The translations under genes and the position numbers were made by a program. Below the pieces are notes generated by a model that saw only the letters and a program-made list of their open reading frames with translations, ran no database searches and was not told the origin of the DNA. This document shows positions 33,408-44,881 of a DNA stretch of 64,000 nt, in pieces; within the stretch, counting starts at the first letter, position 1, and each line of letters opens with the position of its first letter. Source of the DNA: Melastoma dodecandrum. Taxonomy: Eukaryota > Streptophyta > Magnoliopsida > Myrtales > Melastomataceae. The stretch lies in assembly GCA_029817715.1 (NCBI GenBank), contig JARUPY010000397.1, positions 8,990,001-9,054,000 of the forward strand, in the 5' to 3' direction.

Positions 33408-34043
33408 ACTGTCGTGGGTACACCATTAGTAATTAGTAGTTACGAAATTTGTGGGTACGTACTAATGGTAACCGGTTCATTTGGTAGTTCAGTACTAATA
33501 GAACCGAGCCAGAAACCAAACCTAATGCTGGGCATGAATTTACCATTTTGGACATACCCATCCGCCTTTTGTCTTGGTGACTTCCCCACGAAGCCTCGTC
33601 ACAATCTCGCGGATACAACTCCCCGAAGATCGATTCTTCAAAGCCTCGAGGTCGAATCCGGTCTGCGCTTTCGTGCACCCGGAACCCTGCGTGGACTGAA
33701 AGGTAAGTTGGTGGGTATACGGGCGAGGGAATGGGAGTGTAATGGGTTCAGCGGGATGGGTTTAGGGTTAACTGTACCGTTAGGGTTTGTGGGTTTGGGT
33801 TCTCTGATTTAGGGTTTATGCGACCCGTTTCTTGAGATGTTGTATGGGTTTGTGGTGGGGGGTTGCACGGGTTTTCGGTCAGGGTTGTCTGGTCCCGTTG
33901 TGCCCGGGGTTACGGCTTGGGTGTCTGGGCTTTGGTTGTGGGTAGGGATTGCGTCAGTCCGATTTCGGTGTCTCGGCTTTGGTTGTGTAGTAGGCTGGTG
34001 CATCGTGACTGCGCAACGATTGATCCCCTTTGCTAGTTTGGGT

Positions 34044-34603
34044 ATGTCAGTGATGGAAATGGAGGACCCAGAGATTCGCGAGGATTTCGACAATGAAGAC
34101 TTCGGAGGCGATGCGACGCCTCAGTCAGCTAGTAAACGTCCGAAGTCATCACCTCCCCAGGATAAGGTGAGGTCCCGCACGTTCTCAGCAAGCCCGGGTG
34201 TTAGAGTAGCCTTAATGTTTATTGCTAACCCCGTCTGGTATTGTGTTAGGAATACATTTTCACCCGCTGCAGCCCGAAGAAGTTGTGGGCTTGGTTTAAT
34301 TCATTCGACGAACAGTGGAAGGCAGTTGTCACGGAGATGGGCTTCGAGGGGCTGCTTCACTTGGCAAGTAGGAACATGAACCATCGGGCGCTGCGACAAT
34401 GCTTGAGAACGTTCGACTCATCGAGGCTCATCGACGACGTGGAGCACAAGTTCAGACCTGCCGATGTTGAAGCGATATTGGGAGTCCACTGCACCGGACT
34501 CCCCGTGCCGATGAAAGGGACTCTGGAGAATGTTCACCCGCGGGCTACTCGGTTGACATTTCCATCGATAGTTCCCTCAACGAAAAACAGTGCTTCCCGT
34601 TGA
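34044..34603 (+). CDS. Captured Ulp1-associated N-terminal domain gene, two exons (copy 2, frame open)
   Basis: Exon 1 is 34044-34166, the intron 34167-34249 (GTGAGG...GTGTTAG), exon 2 34250-34603, giving about 158 residues without a stop. It reads an acidic start, a basic SASKRPKSSPPQDK, then TRCSPKKLWAWF, EMGFEGLLHLASRNMNH, FDSSRLIDDVEHKF and ADVEAILGVH. This is the conserved plant arrangement (SP.kl, emGF.gLL, DV..vLG) found at the N-terminus of Ulp1-family and related TE-carried proteins. No protease catalytic residues are present, so it is at best a truncated adaptor-like piece. Its last 70 bp overlap the 3' end of the transposase on the other strand. Expression and splice sites are inferred. 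Confidence 0.55.
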
Positions 34604-35592
34604 ATCTGCAACTGCACCTTCCAGGACGATGTAAGGGTGTAGATCCGACTCGCGTGAGCCTCGAGGCTACGCAGCATAGTTCGCAACTCGTACGCTTTTA
34701 CGGCCGAATTGTAATCCTTCATGCTTTCCTTATGTCGTAAATCTGTCACTGCTCGTTCGTAGTGATGCAAGAATTCATGCTCCTTGTGCGTGGTCTTCAG
34801 GTATCTCTTCATGAAGGCGTGCATCCGCTCGCAACGCTGGGTGCTACGCAGCTCGGCCCAAAAATGACCTTGGCAATAGGTCAACCACCACATTTGTCTG
34901 CATTCGTACATCTGATTTCGCCATCTACGGTTCACCGAGCCAGTGTCCTTCAACATCTCGTCCCACTCTTGCTCGACATCGTCGCTGAAATTTGAGTTGT
35001 ACATGAAGGAACAGATCGTTCGACGCAGCGCAGGATCGTGCACCCGACGGACAATATTCCGGCGCATATGCCAAAGGCAGAGACGATGCCTTGCCGTTGG
35101 CCAAGTTTCTCGCACCGCCGCGATCATCGCTCTATCTGCATAGGTGACAACACTGATCGGTATCTTGGATACCATCACCTCGGAATGAGTACATAACAGC
35201 CACCTATAATCCTCCACCGTCTCCGATAGCATTAGTGCCGCCCCGAAGACAATAGTCTGATGATGGTTGTTCACGCCGACAAGGACGACCATCTGCATCC
35301 CATAAGAGTTTGTCTTGAAGGTCGAATCGAGAGCGACTACGTCGCCGAATGTTCCGTAATCCAGCTTTGATTTCGAGTTCGACCAGTACATACGAACGAT
35401 TTCGCCGGCCTCCACGGATGTCACTAATGACATGCCCTCATCGCACCCCTGTCTGGACAGTAGGTAAGCATATCCTGTTTCAAACCTTTTGCAATTATCA
35501 GCCCCTTCATCCCTTAGCTTACGATTGTTCTGGTCCTTAAGCAGGAAGCCCACGCGATCGTGCCCTCCAGAAGCGTAAACCAGCAGCCGCAT
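34534..35592 (-). pseudogene. FAR1-type MULE transposase, catalytic part (copy 2)
   Basis: 352 codons, same domains as copy 1: D89 in ALDSTF, D153 in TYADRAM, E255 in CERMHAF, and C172/H175 in CLWHM. It keeps arginine in WHMRRN and TQRCERM, where copy 1 has cysteine, so it is closer to the ancestral sequence. It is still split from the FAR1 DNA-binding domain by the one-base stop/start overlap at 35592. No SWIM finger. If the split could be bypassed by splicing or reinitiation this could be near-functional, but that is speculation. Confidence 0.88.
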
Positions 35593-36083
35593 TATTTCGC
35601 ACTGCCTGAAGCCACGCTAAACATTCTCTTCACGACAGCCATGTCCTCGTCCATCACGGATCGACGCTCGCGCATGAAACATGGCAGAGGCCCAGGCACC
35701 AACTCGTGATTGTGGTTCAAATTCGCTGCCACGATGCTCCATCGGCCATTACAGTCTAGAGTGGTTCTAACTCCACATGGGCAGCCCGCCCTCGTCGATG
35801 CCCTAACCTGCGGTAACAGATTCGTGGTGGACCTACGTCTCAGAAGGCCCTCGCGCGAGCAAACCCAACTATGCATTACAGACTCCCCGTCTCGCCTATG
35901 TCTTCTGTCCCTTTTCCGAGTAGAAAATTCGTGAACTAACCCGTACATCCTAAAAAGTTGTCCCACCTCTGCTGTGGAATGGAAGGTCGACTCCATAAGC
36001 TTTTCCTCTATCATACCCGAAATGATCATCAAAAACTCCGCCGTATCGTCGTCAGATGCCATATCTGGGAAACCCCAAGCCAA
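35592..36083 (-). pseudogene. FAR1 DNA-binding domain half of MULE transposase (copy 2)
   Basis: Counterpart of 6585-7076 with three or four substitutions. It shows WVCSREG, RAGCPCGVR and NHNHEL as the zinc-binding pattern. It ends in TAA whose last A begins the ATG of the catalytic frame. Confidence 0.85.
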
Positions 36084-36551
36084 TATTGCCCGGCCACAAG
36101 ATCAGGTGCCTGCACGTTTTCCTGCGATTGCTTGTGAGGTTACCAAGGGTTTCTGCATCAGCCGATCTTATCCGCCCCCAGTAGTTTAAACTTTAATATT
36201 CCCCCACCAACCACATCCAAAGAACATGGGGGGACGTCAACCGCTCCGACTGATGGCATTAACTTCCCGGGTGAAGACCTTTTATCATAATCTCATCGTG
36301 ATCCGCCAACATACCAGCCGGCCATTGGGGATGAGATAGTGCGAAAGGAGATGCTGTGTGGCCGTGAAAGGAGAAGAAAAATGGATTTACTATGGAAGCC
36401 GTCGTTAGGGGCAAATTGATAATATCACTATCATGGCAGGTTCGGAATGAGGCACGGAAGGAGTAAACAGTACCTGTTAGTACATTTCGCATTTACTAGT
36501 AATGTACTAATACTGTAGCTAGTACATCATACAATAAATAACTGTTTTTTC

Positions 36552-37055
36552 AATAGTACACTAGTACAGTGTACTACTCGTTACTGTTCCTGTTTCGTAC
36601 CGGCTAGTACACTAGTACAGTGTACATATGTACAATGTACTACTCATTACTGTTTCTGTTTCGTACCAACTAGTACACTAGTACAGTGTACATATGTACA
36701 ATGTACTAACTGTTACTGTTCTTGTTTCGTACCAACTAGTACACTAGTACAGTGTACTAATGATTACTGTTCATGTTTCGTACCAACTAGTACACTAGTA
36801 CAGTGTACATATGTACTACTCATTACTGTTGCTATTTCGTACCAGCTAGTACACTAGTACAGTGTACATATGTACACTATACTAACTATTACTGTTCCTG
36901 TTTCGTACCAACTAGTACACTAGTACACTGTACATATGTACACTGTACTAACGATTACTGTTCCTGTTTCGTACCAACTAGTACACTGTACATATGTACA
37001 GTGTACTAATAGTTACTGTTCCTGTTTCATACCAACTAGTACACTTGTACATTAC
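36552..37055 (-). repeat. Right subterminal array (copy 2)
   Basis: Eight occurrences of the TTTCGTAC/TTTCATAC core against nine in copy 1. The first unit also lacks its GTACATATGTAC. Confidence 0.9.
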
Positions 37056-37065
37056 TAGTACAAGA

Positions 37066-37261
37066 ACAGTTCCCATTAGTACACTGTACTAATCATTATT
37101 AGTACAAGAACAGTACCACTTAGTACACTGCACTAACTACAGTGTTAGTACATCATTAGTAATTTCAAAATGTACTAACCGAGTTAGTTCATTGTACTAA
37201 ATCGGGGTCGAAATTAGTGCACCTCACGTAAGATGCCGTTCACGGCACATTAGCCGCTTCC
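37066..37261 (-). repeat. MULE right terminal inverted repeat (copy 2)
   Basis: Inverse of 32942-33139. Confidence 0.9.
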
Positions 37262-37270
37262 CATACTTTC
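37262..37270. repeat. MULE target site duplication (right, copy 2)
   Basis: CATACTTTC, matching 32933-32941. Confidence 0.93.
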
Positions 37271-38585
37271 AATTGATACACTAACAAGTATAAGAGTGGA
37301 TGAAGGAGTAGGTGTTACAAGCATATCAGTTCGAGGAGGTTCGGAAGATAGGGATGTCTAAGTCAAGCAATATATGAGGTAGACTCTCCAAGAAAATTAT
37401 CAGTTACGATGGAAATTTGAGTAAAAAAGAGAGTTTCTAGAAGCTCAGTCAGTAAACGTGCTTTAATCATTTTTTTCTTTTCCTTTCGCAGGTGTTAATA
37501 GTCTAGACCCTTAAAGAAATGTTTTGAACAGGAGATCTATGAAAATTAAAGCAAAATTTTGATAAGAAGTATGCATACAGTTAGCGTTACCAAGTGTTGA
37601 TAAGATGAGTTTGAAATAAGCATTTGCCCAGTCAAATAGTGAGTAATATATCAAAGTGATATTAACGGAGTAGAAAAGTGAATGTTAGGTACCTTCTAAA
37701 ACATAATTTCAAAAGAAAGAACTCTTGAGTTGGCCTAACTTGAGTGGTCATGGGCTTTCATTATGTTTTTTACACTAGAATCATTGTTGAATAAACAATT
37801 TCATTAGTTGAGATGCCATGATCCGAATTTGCTTTGCTGTAATCTAAAGAGACAATGATATCCCCAGGGTCATTTGGTTAAGAAGGATGTCCAGCGGTTT
37901 TAGCCAAAGGAGGCTCCCATTGAGAAACCAAAAAGTATCACTATCAATAACCTACTCGGTTAAACATGGATTTTCCCATTAGGATGCATGAGTAGCAACT
38001 GCTTTCCCTTATTGAGGATAAGTCACATTAGCAAGTGGCTCTTCTTTGGCCTCTTTCTTCGTTATGATCACAATTTCTTTCTTTTGGTGAGAATGATAAC
38101 ATCTTTTCATTAGAAACACTTAGCGAGAGAATCAATTATAAAAGATATTTTGTTATATTGAAAATTGTAAGTAGCACGAGGATCAATAGTTTTGTCATCC
38201 AAGTTAAACGTCATTTGATTGGGAAACTTAGAGTACATTCTGCTCAAGCCACGCTAATAAATTGATATAGAAACTTGAGAGATCCTTTAACTCATCTAGG
38301 CAACTAGAAGGTAATAACGTCTTGAAAGTCATACCCAAGCTAGGTTCAAACCCCACTGAACATTTTCTATTGCAATTTATTCAAGGGAACATCTGTTTGG
38401 GATGAGTTATTAGACTAAGCTATTTGATCGATCTAGGGAAATGCGTTACTGCTCTATTAGAGAGAGGATGGTTGAATGATCAAGCAAAATGGATTAACAC
38501 TAGCTGAACAAACTATGACTACTTGGCACATAGGTGATTATTGTATACCTCAAAAGTAAAAGCCCATTTTTCCAAACTCGAGCAG
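37271..38585. repeat. Degraded retroelement sequence right of MULE (copy 2)
   Basis: Counterpart of 8345-9656. No intact gene. Confidence 0.35.
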
Positions 38586-38870
38586 TCAAGATAGAATTCT
38601 TATATGGAGAATATGTGCATTAGACTCTACCCGCGCCACGTCATGATTGGAAGGGATTGATCATGAAGCTGTCTCTCTCTTGGTCGTTGTTCATAAGATT
38701 CCTAATGCAACAAACTACACAAGAGTTTGAGCTATAAATGTTTGAAACTGAGGTTTGATGTATACACATGAGCCCACATGTAAAACAACCAAAGGGGACC
38801 ACCAGTCGGACGAGCAGAGATATCTCCAATGGCTCATCTTGTTGCTTCGTACATTTCCTTGTACAATAAG
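38586..38870 (-). other. Probable intron sequence of an unidentified gene (split by gypsy element)
   Basis: Directly left of the gypsy insertion. On the minus strand it continues the intron that follows the exon at 44599-44777, since the insertion lies just after the donor GTAAGC. No repeat hallmark and no clear coding frame were seen. Confidence 0.4.
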
Positions 38871-39594
38871 TGACACAAGGACCATTGACGCACCATCGAC
38901 TATAGAAGTCAACTGTCGAACCAAGGTGCCGTCGAAGGAACGAGCCGTCGAAGGAAGTCTGGTCGAAGCATATGCAACCTTGCATTGAAGACAGGCATTA
39001 AAGGTGCATTGATTGTCCAGCCACCCTCGCCTCCACTATCTTGGATTCATGTTTGTTGCATTTCCATAAGCCATTTATGGTTCGTCCATGAATGTGGCTC
39101 TGCATGCATTATTTTACATTCATTGTCTTGCATTTAAGTTCTTGTTCAGGTAATCCCTATATAATGGGAGCCTTTGTAAGCATTTGAGAGAACTTATTAT
39201 TATCATATTATAAACCCTTTGTAAGACTTTGTCTTCTACCCGAAGTGAGTGGATTCTCCTTCAACCTCGTTCTTCATTTGGTGGATTCCAAGTGCGGACT
39301 GAGTCGAGCGTTCAACCGGTGGTGGTGTTTCTGTATCTCCGCGTTGTTCCTCATCCTCGTCTTGTTCGTGGTGGTATCTCTATATCCATGGCCAAATGAG
39401 TCTATCCGAGTCTTCTTTCACGGTGGTGCATCTGTATCCATGGAGGTTGATCTCAACCCTTCTTTTCATCATTCAGCCGCCTACCCTACACACCTTCTGT
39501 CCATTCCAGCATCACTCCATTCCGCACCCTTTCCAGTGACGTCCCCATTCGTTTTCGGTATTGGAATCATCTATTCCTTTCCGTCCCCGTATCA
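38871..39594 (+). repeat. 5' LTR
   Basis: 724 bp from TGACACAAGG to CCCGTATCA. TATATAA at 39159-39165 is a plausible TATA box. Confidence 0.93.
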
Positions 39595-39608
39595 TCTTGG
39601 TATTAGAG
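39595..39608 (+). promoter_or_regulatory. Primer-binding site (initiator tRNA-Met type)
   Basis: TCTTGGTATTAGAGC follows the LTR. It has one mismatch to TGGTATCAGAGC. Confidence 0.85.
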
Positions 39609-39621
39609 CCCGCGGTTTTCA

Positions 39622-40653
39622 ATGGCCGGAAGATTTCAACACGGTATGACCTTAGACGAATCACAAGTTGCTCGGCTTGAGGAGCAGATAGCCGATCTTC
39701 AGCAGCAACTACAGTCGTTACGGACACACCATGCAACGACTTCCCGCAGTCGAATAGACAGCGATGATGAGGAGAACCCATGGCGTGAGGAGTCTCAACG
39801 AGGATCTTCACTGGAGTATCGTAGGCAGGAGAGAAGAGCCCCGACGATGAGCATTCAGATTCCGGAGTTCGAAGGAAACTTGGACCCCGAGGAGTTCATC
39901 GACTGGATGAACATGGTAGAGCGCATCTTCGACTATGAAGAGGTGCCCGAGGAGAAAAAGGTTATGATGGCTGCATTAAAATTGAAGAAGTATGCTAGTT
40001 TATGGTGGGAGAACACCAACCACCAGCGTCGAAGAGGAGGACGTGATCAGATACGAACATGGTCGAAAATGAAGAGGGCTATGACTAAGAGGTTTCTGCC
40101 GGAGCATTATCGACGAGATCTCTACCTCAAGTTGCAGTCGCTTCTGCAAGTTTCAAGTGTATCGGAGTACACGAGGGAGTTCTAGAGATTATTGCTGTAG
40201 TGCGATGTCCAAGAAGCCCAAGAGCAAACCATTGCCAGGTATCTTCGAGGACATAAGCCTCATATTGCAGATGCGATCGAACTACAACAATACTAGACTT
40301 TCAATGATGTTCGGGTATTAGCGCACAAGGTTGAGCAGCAACAAGCGAGAAGATCGAATACCCGCTCATTTGTGAAGGCTTCGCCTTTTAACAATGGGAG
40401 TAGCTCCCAGGCAAAGCCACTGTTGACGACATCGAGAAAAACTCCTTCATCAACTACCAGATCAGAAGTTAATTCGATCAAGCGAGATAATGCTAGACGA
40501 TGTTTCAAGTGCCAAGGAATAGGACACATGGCTTCCGAGTGTCCGTTAAGAAGAAACGTTGTCATTAGAGAGCTGTCTGATGGAGGAGAGTTCGATGAGA
40601 ACGTCGATCCTGTTTGGGGTGCAAAGGAGATTGAGGAGTACCCGGACGAATGA
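39622..40653 (+). pseudogene. gag with CCHC zinc knuckle
   Basis: The start at 39622 (MAGRFQHGMTLDE) is the first ATG after the PBS. An N-terminal coiled coil (VARLEEQIADLQQQLQSL) is followed by the gag core (IPEFEGNLDPEEFIDW, WWENTNHQRRR, RFLPEHYRRDLYLKL). TAG at 40183 and another at 40198 (TGTAG) interrupt it where the related copy at 52740 reads EFEQLM. The frame resumes at 40372 with the knuckle CFKCQGIGHMASECP (CX2CX4HX4C intact) and an acidic tail. Confidence 0.85.
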
Positions 40654-41240
40654 GAGTTATTGGTCGTCCGAAAAACCTTAAGCATGACACCGGCGAGAGA
40701 GGAGAATCAAAAGGAAAGTATTTTCCACACCAGATGCACAGTCGAAGGAAAAGTTTGTTTGGTGATTGTGGATAGCGGAAGCTGCACCAACGCCGTGTCG
40801 AGAACGATGGTCGAAAAGCTGAAGTTGCCTATCGAAGCTCATCCTCACCCCTATCGTCTTCAATGGCTCAACAAGGAGAGTGATGTTCGAGTGACCCAGA
40901 GAGCGAGAGTTCCATTCTCGATTGGGAGAAGCTACAAGGATGAAATCGTTTGCGACGTTATTCCAATGGATGCGTGCCACGTGCTCCTAGGAAGACCATG
41001 GCAGTTTGATCGACGCGCGCAACATGACGGGTATTGTAATACCTACTCCATCGGCGTCGACGAGAAGAAGGTCACCTTGATGCCACTCACCACTCAATCT
41101 ATGACAGCACAACAGAATCAATCTACCGATCATCGTCTCAAAGGAGTTCAATTGGTTCGAGCGATTCACGAAGGTGAGAAGGCTTATTTTCTGGTTCTTG
41201 TCGAAACAACCCAAGATCAATCGACGGCCATCCCTGAGCT
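40654..41240 (+). pseudogene. Aspartic protease
   Basis: Reads FHTRCTVEGKVCLVIVDSGS with the catalytic DSG near 40770, then SRTMVEKLKLP, CDVIPMDACHVLLGRPWQ. A TGA at about 40651 separates it from gag. This domain is open and looks well preserved. Confidence 0.85.
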
Positions 41241-42012
41241 GTATCCATACTCGAAGAGTTCAAGGATGTATTTCTGGAGGACTTGCCAGTCGAATTACCA
41301 GCTATGCGAAGCATTCAACACCAGATCGACTTGGTTCCAAGAGCATCTCTTCCAAATCGACCGGCTTATTGTTGTAATGTAGAGGAAGCTAACAAACTCC
41401 AGAGGCAGGCCGCGAGTTGCTCGAAAAAGGATTGGTTCGAGAGAGTTTGAGCCCTTGTTCAGTTCCCGCTATATTGGTACGAAAAAGGATGGTACTTGGC
41501 GAATGTGCATGGATAGTCGAGCGATCAATAAAATCACGGTGAAGTATCGATTTCTGATTCCTCGACTAGATGACATGTTAGATGAGTTGCATGGAGCGCG
41601 GGTGTTTTTGAAAGTGGATTTGCGTAGTGGATATCACCAGATTCGGATGAAGGAAGGCGATGAGTGGAAGACCGCCTTCAAGACCAAGTATGGGTTGTAC
41701 GAATGGTTGGTCATGCCTTTTGGTTTGTCAAACGCACCCAGCATGTTCATGCGACTGATTACGCATGTTTTGCGACCATTTATAGGGAAGTTCGTGGTTG
41801 TCTACTTCGACGACATTCTTATCTACAGCAACAGTCTTGATGAACATGATGAGCACCTTCGCACAATGTTTCGTACACTTCGCGTCGAGAAGATGTATGG
41901 AAATCTTAAGAAGTGTGAATTCTTTCAGCCGAGTGGGGTATTTCTTGGTTTTGTAGTATCTGCTGATGGAATCAAGGTCGACGAAAGCAAGATCAAAGCA
42001 ATCAAGGAGTAA
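41241..42012 (+). pseudogene. Reverse transcriptase
   Basis: After a frameshift near 41240-41450, the frame 41455-42012 reads [60 protein letters not shown] and [12 protein letters not shown] (catalytic DD at about 41808-41813), ending in a TAA at 42010. It has the full set of RT motifs but is disconnected from the upstream protease. Confidence 0.88.
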
Positions 42013-42600
42013 CCGACGCCAAACAGTTTCCACGACATTCGAAGCTTTCATGGCTTAGCGTCGTTCTATAGGAGGTTCATTCGAGGTTTCAGCTCATTCG
42101 CAGCCCCACTCACAGAATGTTTGAAAGGAGACAAGTTCGAGTGGACTCTAGTCGCACAAGCTAGTTTCGAGCAACTAAAGGAGCGTCTAAGCGAGGCACC
42201 CATTCTTGCCTTACCCGACTTCACGAAGCTGTTTGAGGTCGAATGTGATGCATCAGGAGTTGGGATTGGAGGAGTCTTGTTGCAAGATGGGAGACCCATT
42301 GCATATTTCAGCGAGAAACTCAGTGGTGCCAAATTCAACTACTCGACGTACGACAAAGAGTTCCTAGCCATCGTTCGAGTACTCGAGACGTGGAGTCATT
42401 ACTTGCTGCCCCGAGAGTTTGTGCTACACACTGACCATGAAGCTCTCAAATACATCAACGGTCAACACAAGCTCAGTCGACGACATGTGGAGCGGATCGA
42501 GTTTCTACAAGCTTTCACCTTTGTCTTGAAGCACAAACCAGGAGTGAAGAATGTAGTCGCTGATGCTCTCTCGAGGAAGATGACTCTACTATCCGCGACG
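42013..42600 (+). pseudogene. RNase H
   Basis: Frame 42121-42981 begins with the linker FEWTLVAQASFEQLKERL. It then reads FEVECDASGVGIGGVL, YSTYDKEFLAIVRVLETW, HTDHEALKYINGQ and NVVADALSRK, the complete gypsy RNase H with its acidic residues. Confidence 0.88.
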
Positions 42601-43842
42601 GAGACAAAGTTGATTGGATTTGAGTACCTAAAAGATCCGTATAAGGATGATGAAGACTTTGAAAGGATTTTCGTCCAATGCACCAATCAGGCCATCGATC
42701 AATTCCATCAGGTGAATGGATTCTTGTTTCGAGATTCAAAGTTATGCATTCCCAGGAGTTCGACTCGAGAGCTACTCATTCGAGAAGTTCATAGAGGAGG
42801 AATAGCCAGACATTTTGGAGTTCACAAGATGCTGTCAATGCTGCAAAAAAATTTCTATTGGCCTCGAATGGAAAAGCAGGTACGAGGTCTTATTTCGAGA
42901 TGTGTTATCTGCCAACAGGCAAAGAGCCGAGTCCAACCACAAGGCCTTTACACTCCACTGCCCGTCCCAGAGCATCCTTGAGAGCATATAAGCATGGATT
43001 TTGTTCTAGGGTTGCCGAGAACGCAGAGGAGGAAGGATTCGATCATGGTTGTGGTCGATAGATTCTCGAAGATGGCGCATTTCATTCCATGTTAGAAGAC
43101 GGACGATGCAACCAATACCGCAGATCTATTTTCGAGAAATACAGATCGTATTATATCGCGACGTCAAGTTCCTAAGCTATTTTTGGAAGAGGTTGTGGCA
43201 CAAGTTGGGAACGAAGCTCGTTTTCAGTACAGCCTATCATCCGCAGACCGATGGACAAACAAAGATTGTCAATCGTACCATGGCTGCAATCCTTCGAACC
43301 TTAGTCTCGAAGAACTAGAAGGATAGGGATGTGAAGCTCGCTCATGCGGAGTTTGCTTATAACAGAGCTCCAAGTTCCACAACGAAGTCATCACCCTTTG
43401 AGGTTGTTTACGGACTCAATCCTTTAGTCCCTGTCGAACTAATGCCTATGAGTAAAGCGAGATCTGTTAGCCGGGATGCTGAAGAGCACGCAAAGGAGAT
43501 GAGAATGCTCCATGAGAAGGTTCGAGTCCAGATCGAGAAGGCCAACAAACGCTATGAAGAGAGAGCCAATCGAGGACGTAGGGAGAAGATTTTCCAGCCT
43601 GGAAACTTGGTTTGGATCAATCTGAGGAAGGAGAGATTTTCTCCCAAGAGGAAGAACAAATTGATGCCTCGAGCAGAAGAACCCTTCAAGGTCATTGAGC
43701 GCATCAATAACAATGCCTACAAGATTGATCTCTCAGGAGAGTTTGGAGTTTCAGCCACCTTCAATGTCAAGGACCTTATTCCATTTGTTGAAGACAATGA
43801 GCCTGAGAGTTTGAGGACAAACTCTTTCCAACAAGGGGAGGA
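42601..43842 (+). pseudogene. Integrase
   Basis: The HHCC finger (REVHRGGIARHFGVHKM and CVICQQAK) is intact. A TGG-to-TGA type stop at 42979 precedes the first catalytic D (MDFVLGLP). The core reads [12 protein letters not shown] but is broken by a stop at 43093 and a deletion that removes part of the second catalytic region. The C-terminal frame 43331-43957 has [50 protein letters not shown] and ends SLRTNSFQQGEDD across the polypurine tract. Confidence 0.88.
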
Positions 43843-44588
43843 TGATACAAGGACCATCGACGCACCATCGACTAGAGCTGTCAGCTTGCTCATCATCGAC
43901 CAACTGTCGAACCAAGGTGCCGTTGAAGGAAGGAGCCGTCGAAGGAAGTCTGGTTGAAGCAGATGCAACCTTGCATTGAAGACAGGCATTAAAGGTGCAT
44001 TGATTGTCCAGCCACCCTCACCTCCACTATCTTGCATTCATGTTTGTTGCATTCCCATTAAGCCATTTATGCTTCGTCCATGAATGTGGTCATGCATGCA
44101 TTATTTTACATTCATTGTCTTGCATTTAAGCTCATGTTTAGGTAATCCCTATATAATGGGACCTTTTGTAAGCAGTTGAGAGAACTTATTATTATCAAAT
44201 TATAAACCCTTTGTAAGACTTTGTCTTCTGCCCGAAGTGAGTGGATTCTCCTTCAACCCCGTTCTTCATTTGGTGGATTCCAAGTGCGGACTGAGTCGAG
44301 CGTTCAACCAGTGGTGGTGTTTCTGTATCCTCCGCGTTGTTCCTCATCCTCGTCTTGTTCGTGGTGGTATCCCTGTATCCACGGCCAAACGAGTCTATCC
44401 GAGTCTTCTTTCACGGTGGTGCATTTGTATCTGTGTAAGTTGATCTCAACCCTTCTTTTTCATCATTCAGCCGCCTACTCTACACACCTTCTGTCCATTC
44501 CAGCGTCACTCCCTTCCGCACCCTTTTCAGTGACGTCCCCATTCGTTTTCGGTATTGGAATGATCTATTCCTTTCCGTCCCCGTATCA
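43843..44588 (+). repeat. 3' LTR
   Basis: 746 bp from TGATACAAGG to CCGTATCA; partner of 38871-39594. Confidence 0.93.
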
Positions 44589-44598
44589 ATAAGCTTAC

Positions 44599-44777
44599 CT
44601 CTGCTGCAGAAAATGAATTTAGACAATCATTCCATATAAACTCAAGCTATTTAGTGGTGCCAAGCGTTTGAAGGCATATCCGTCTAATGATAACATCAAA
44701 GATCCGGGACACCTCAAAAGGAAAAGGGTCCTGATTTGTGCCATAGAGCTTGAGTTTAACACCATTTGGAGCACAAC
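44599..44777 (-). pseudogene. Exon of an unidentified plant gene, one nonsense codon
   Basis: On the minus strand, a polypyrimidine-rich intron end TTTCTAACAG is followed by an open 179-bp stretch. It reads GVKLKLYGTNQDPFPFEVS, then RIFDVIIRRICLQTLGTTK, a TAG, and LEFIWNDCLNSFSAAE, before the donor GAG/GTAAGC. Splice signals at both ends plus a protein-like composition make this a real exon, decayed by at least one stop. I do not recognise the family. The gypsy element at 38871 is inserted in the downstream intron a few bases past the donor. Confidence 0.5.
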
Positions 44778-44881
44778 CTGTTAGAAATTTGAAATACTAT
44801 GGAGTAAAGTCTTAGGGACTTGCGGAAAACTAAAGCAATTAACCATGAAGTTCCAATAGCGCAATGGTGCAATGCATACCA
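44778..44881. other. Intron-like flank before the second gypsy element
   Basis: AT-rich sequence with the acceptor for the exon at 44599-44777. It ends in TACCA, the left target duplication of the element at 44882. Confidence 0.4.

Larger units (their letters stand above)
32942..37261 (-). mobile_element. Mutator-like element (FAR1-type MULE), copy 2
   Basis: Same element as 3968-8335, with the same 9-bp target duplication CATACTTTC at 32933-32941 and 37262-37270 and the same insertion context. It was therefore copied as part of the larger segment and is not an independent insertion. At 4320 bp it is 48 bp shorter: +23 in the left array, +10 in the captured exon and -81 in the right array. 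It is the better preserved copy. Confidence 0.93.
28975..38585. repeat. Segmental duplication, copy 2
   Basis: Direct near-identical copy of 1-9656; see that entry. The left neighbour is the Athila-like repeat and the right neighbour is unrelated single-copy-like DNA at 38586. It is 45 bp shorter overall, mostly because the right subterminal array of the MULE has one unit fewer. Confidence 0.95.
38871..44588 (+). mobile_element. Structurally complete Ty3/gypsy element with TSD ATAAG
   Basis: 5' LTR 38871-39594, PBS at 39595, gag, protease, RT, RNase H, integrase, polypurine tract CAAGGGGAGGA ending 43842, 3' LTR 43843-44588, and the perfect 5-bp duplication ATAAG at 38866-38870 and 44589-44593. 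The two LTRs differ by a few percent by eye, plus a 21-bp-scale indel near the start. Domain order and the integrase tail running into the polypurine tract suggest a CRM/Reina-like chromovirus, without a separate chromodomain that I can see. Stops and a frameshift in gag, protease, RT and integrase make it non-autonomous. Confidence 0.95.

Noticed and set aside
1..38585. The two 9.6 kb direct copies as LTRs of one giant element
   Set aside because: They contain a complete MULE and several older elements, do not start TG and end CA at the sharp boundary, and no PBS or PPT adjoins them.
43843..44588. Integrase C-terminal extension into the LTR as a chromodomain
   Set aside because: The residues after DLIPF are short and acidic and lack the aromatic pattern of a chromodomain. 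They end within the LTR start.
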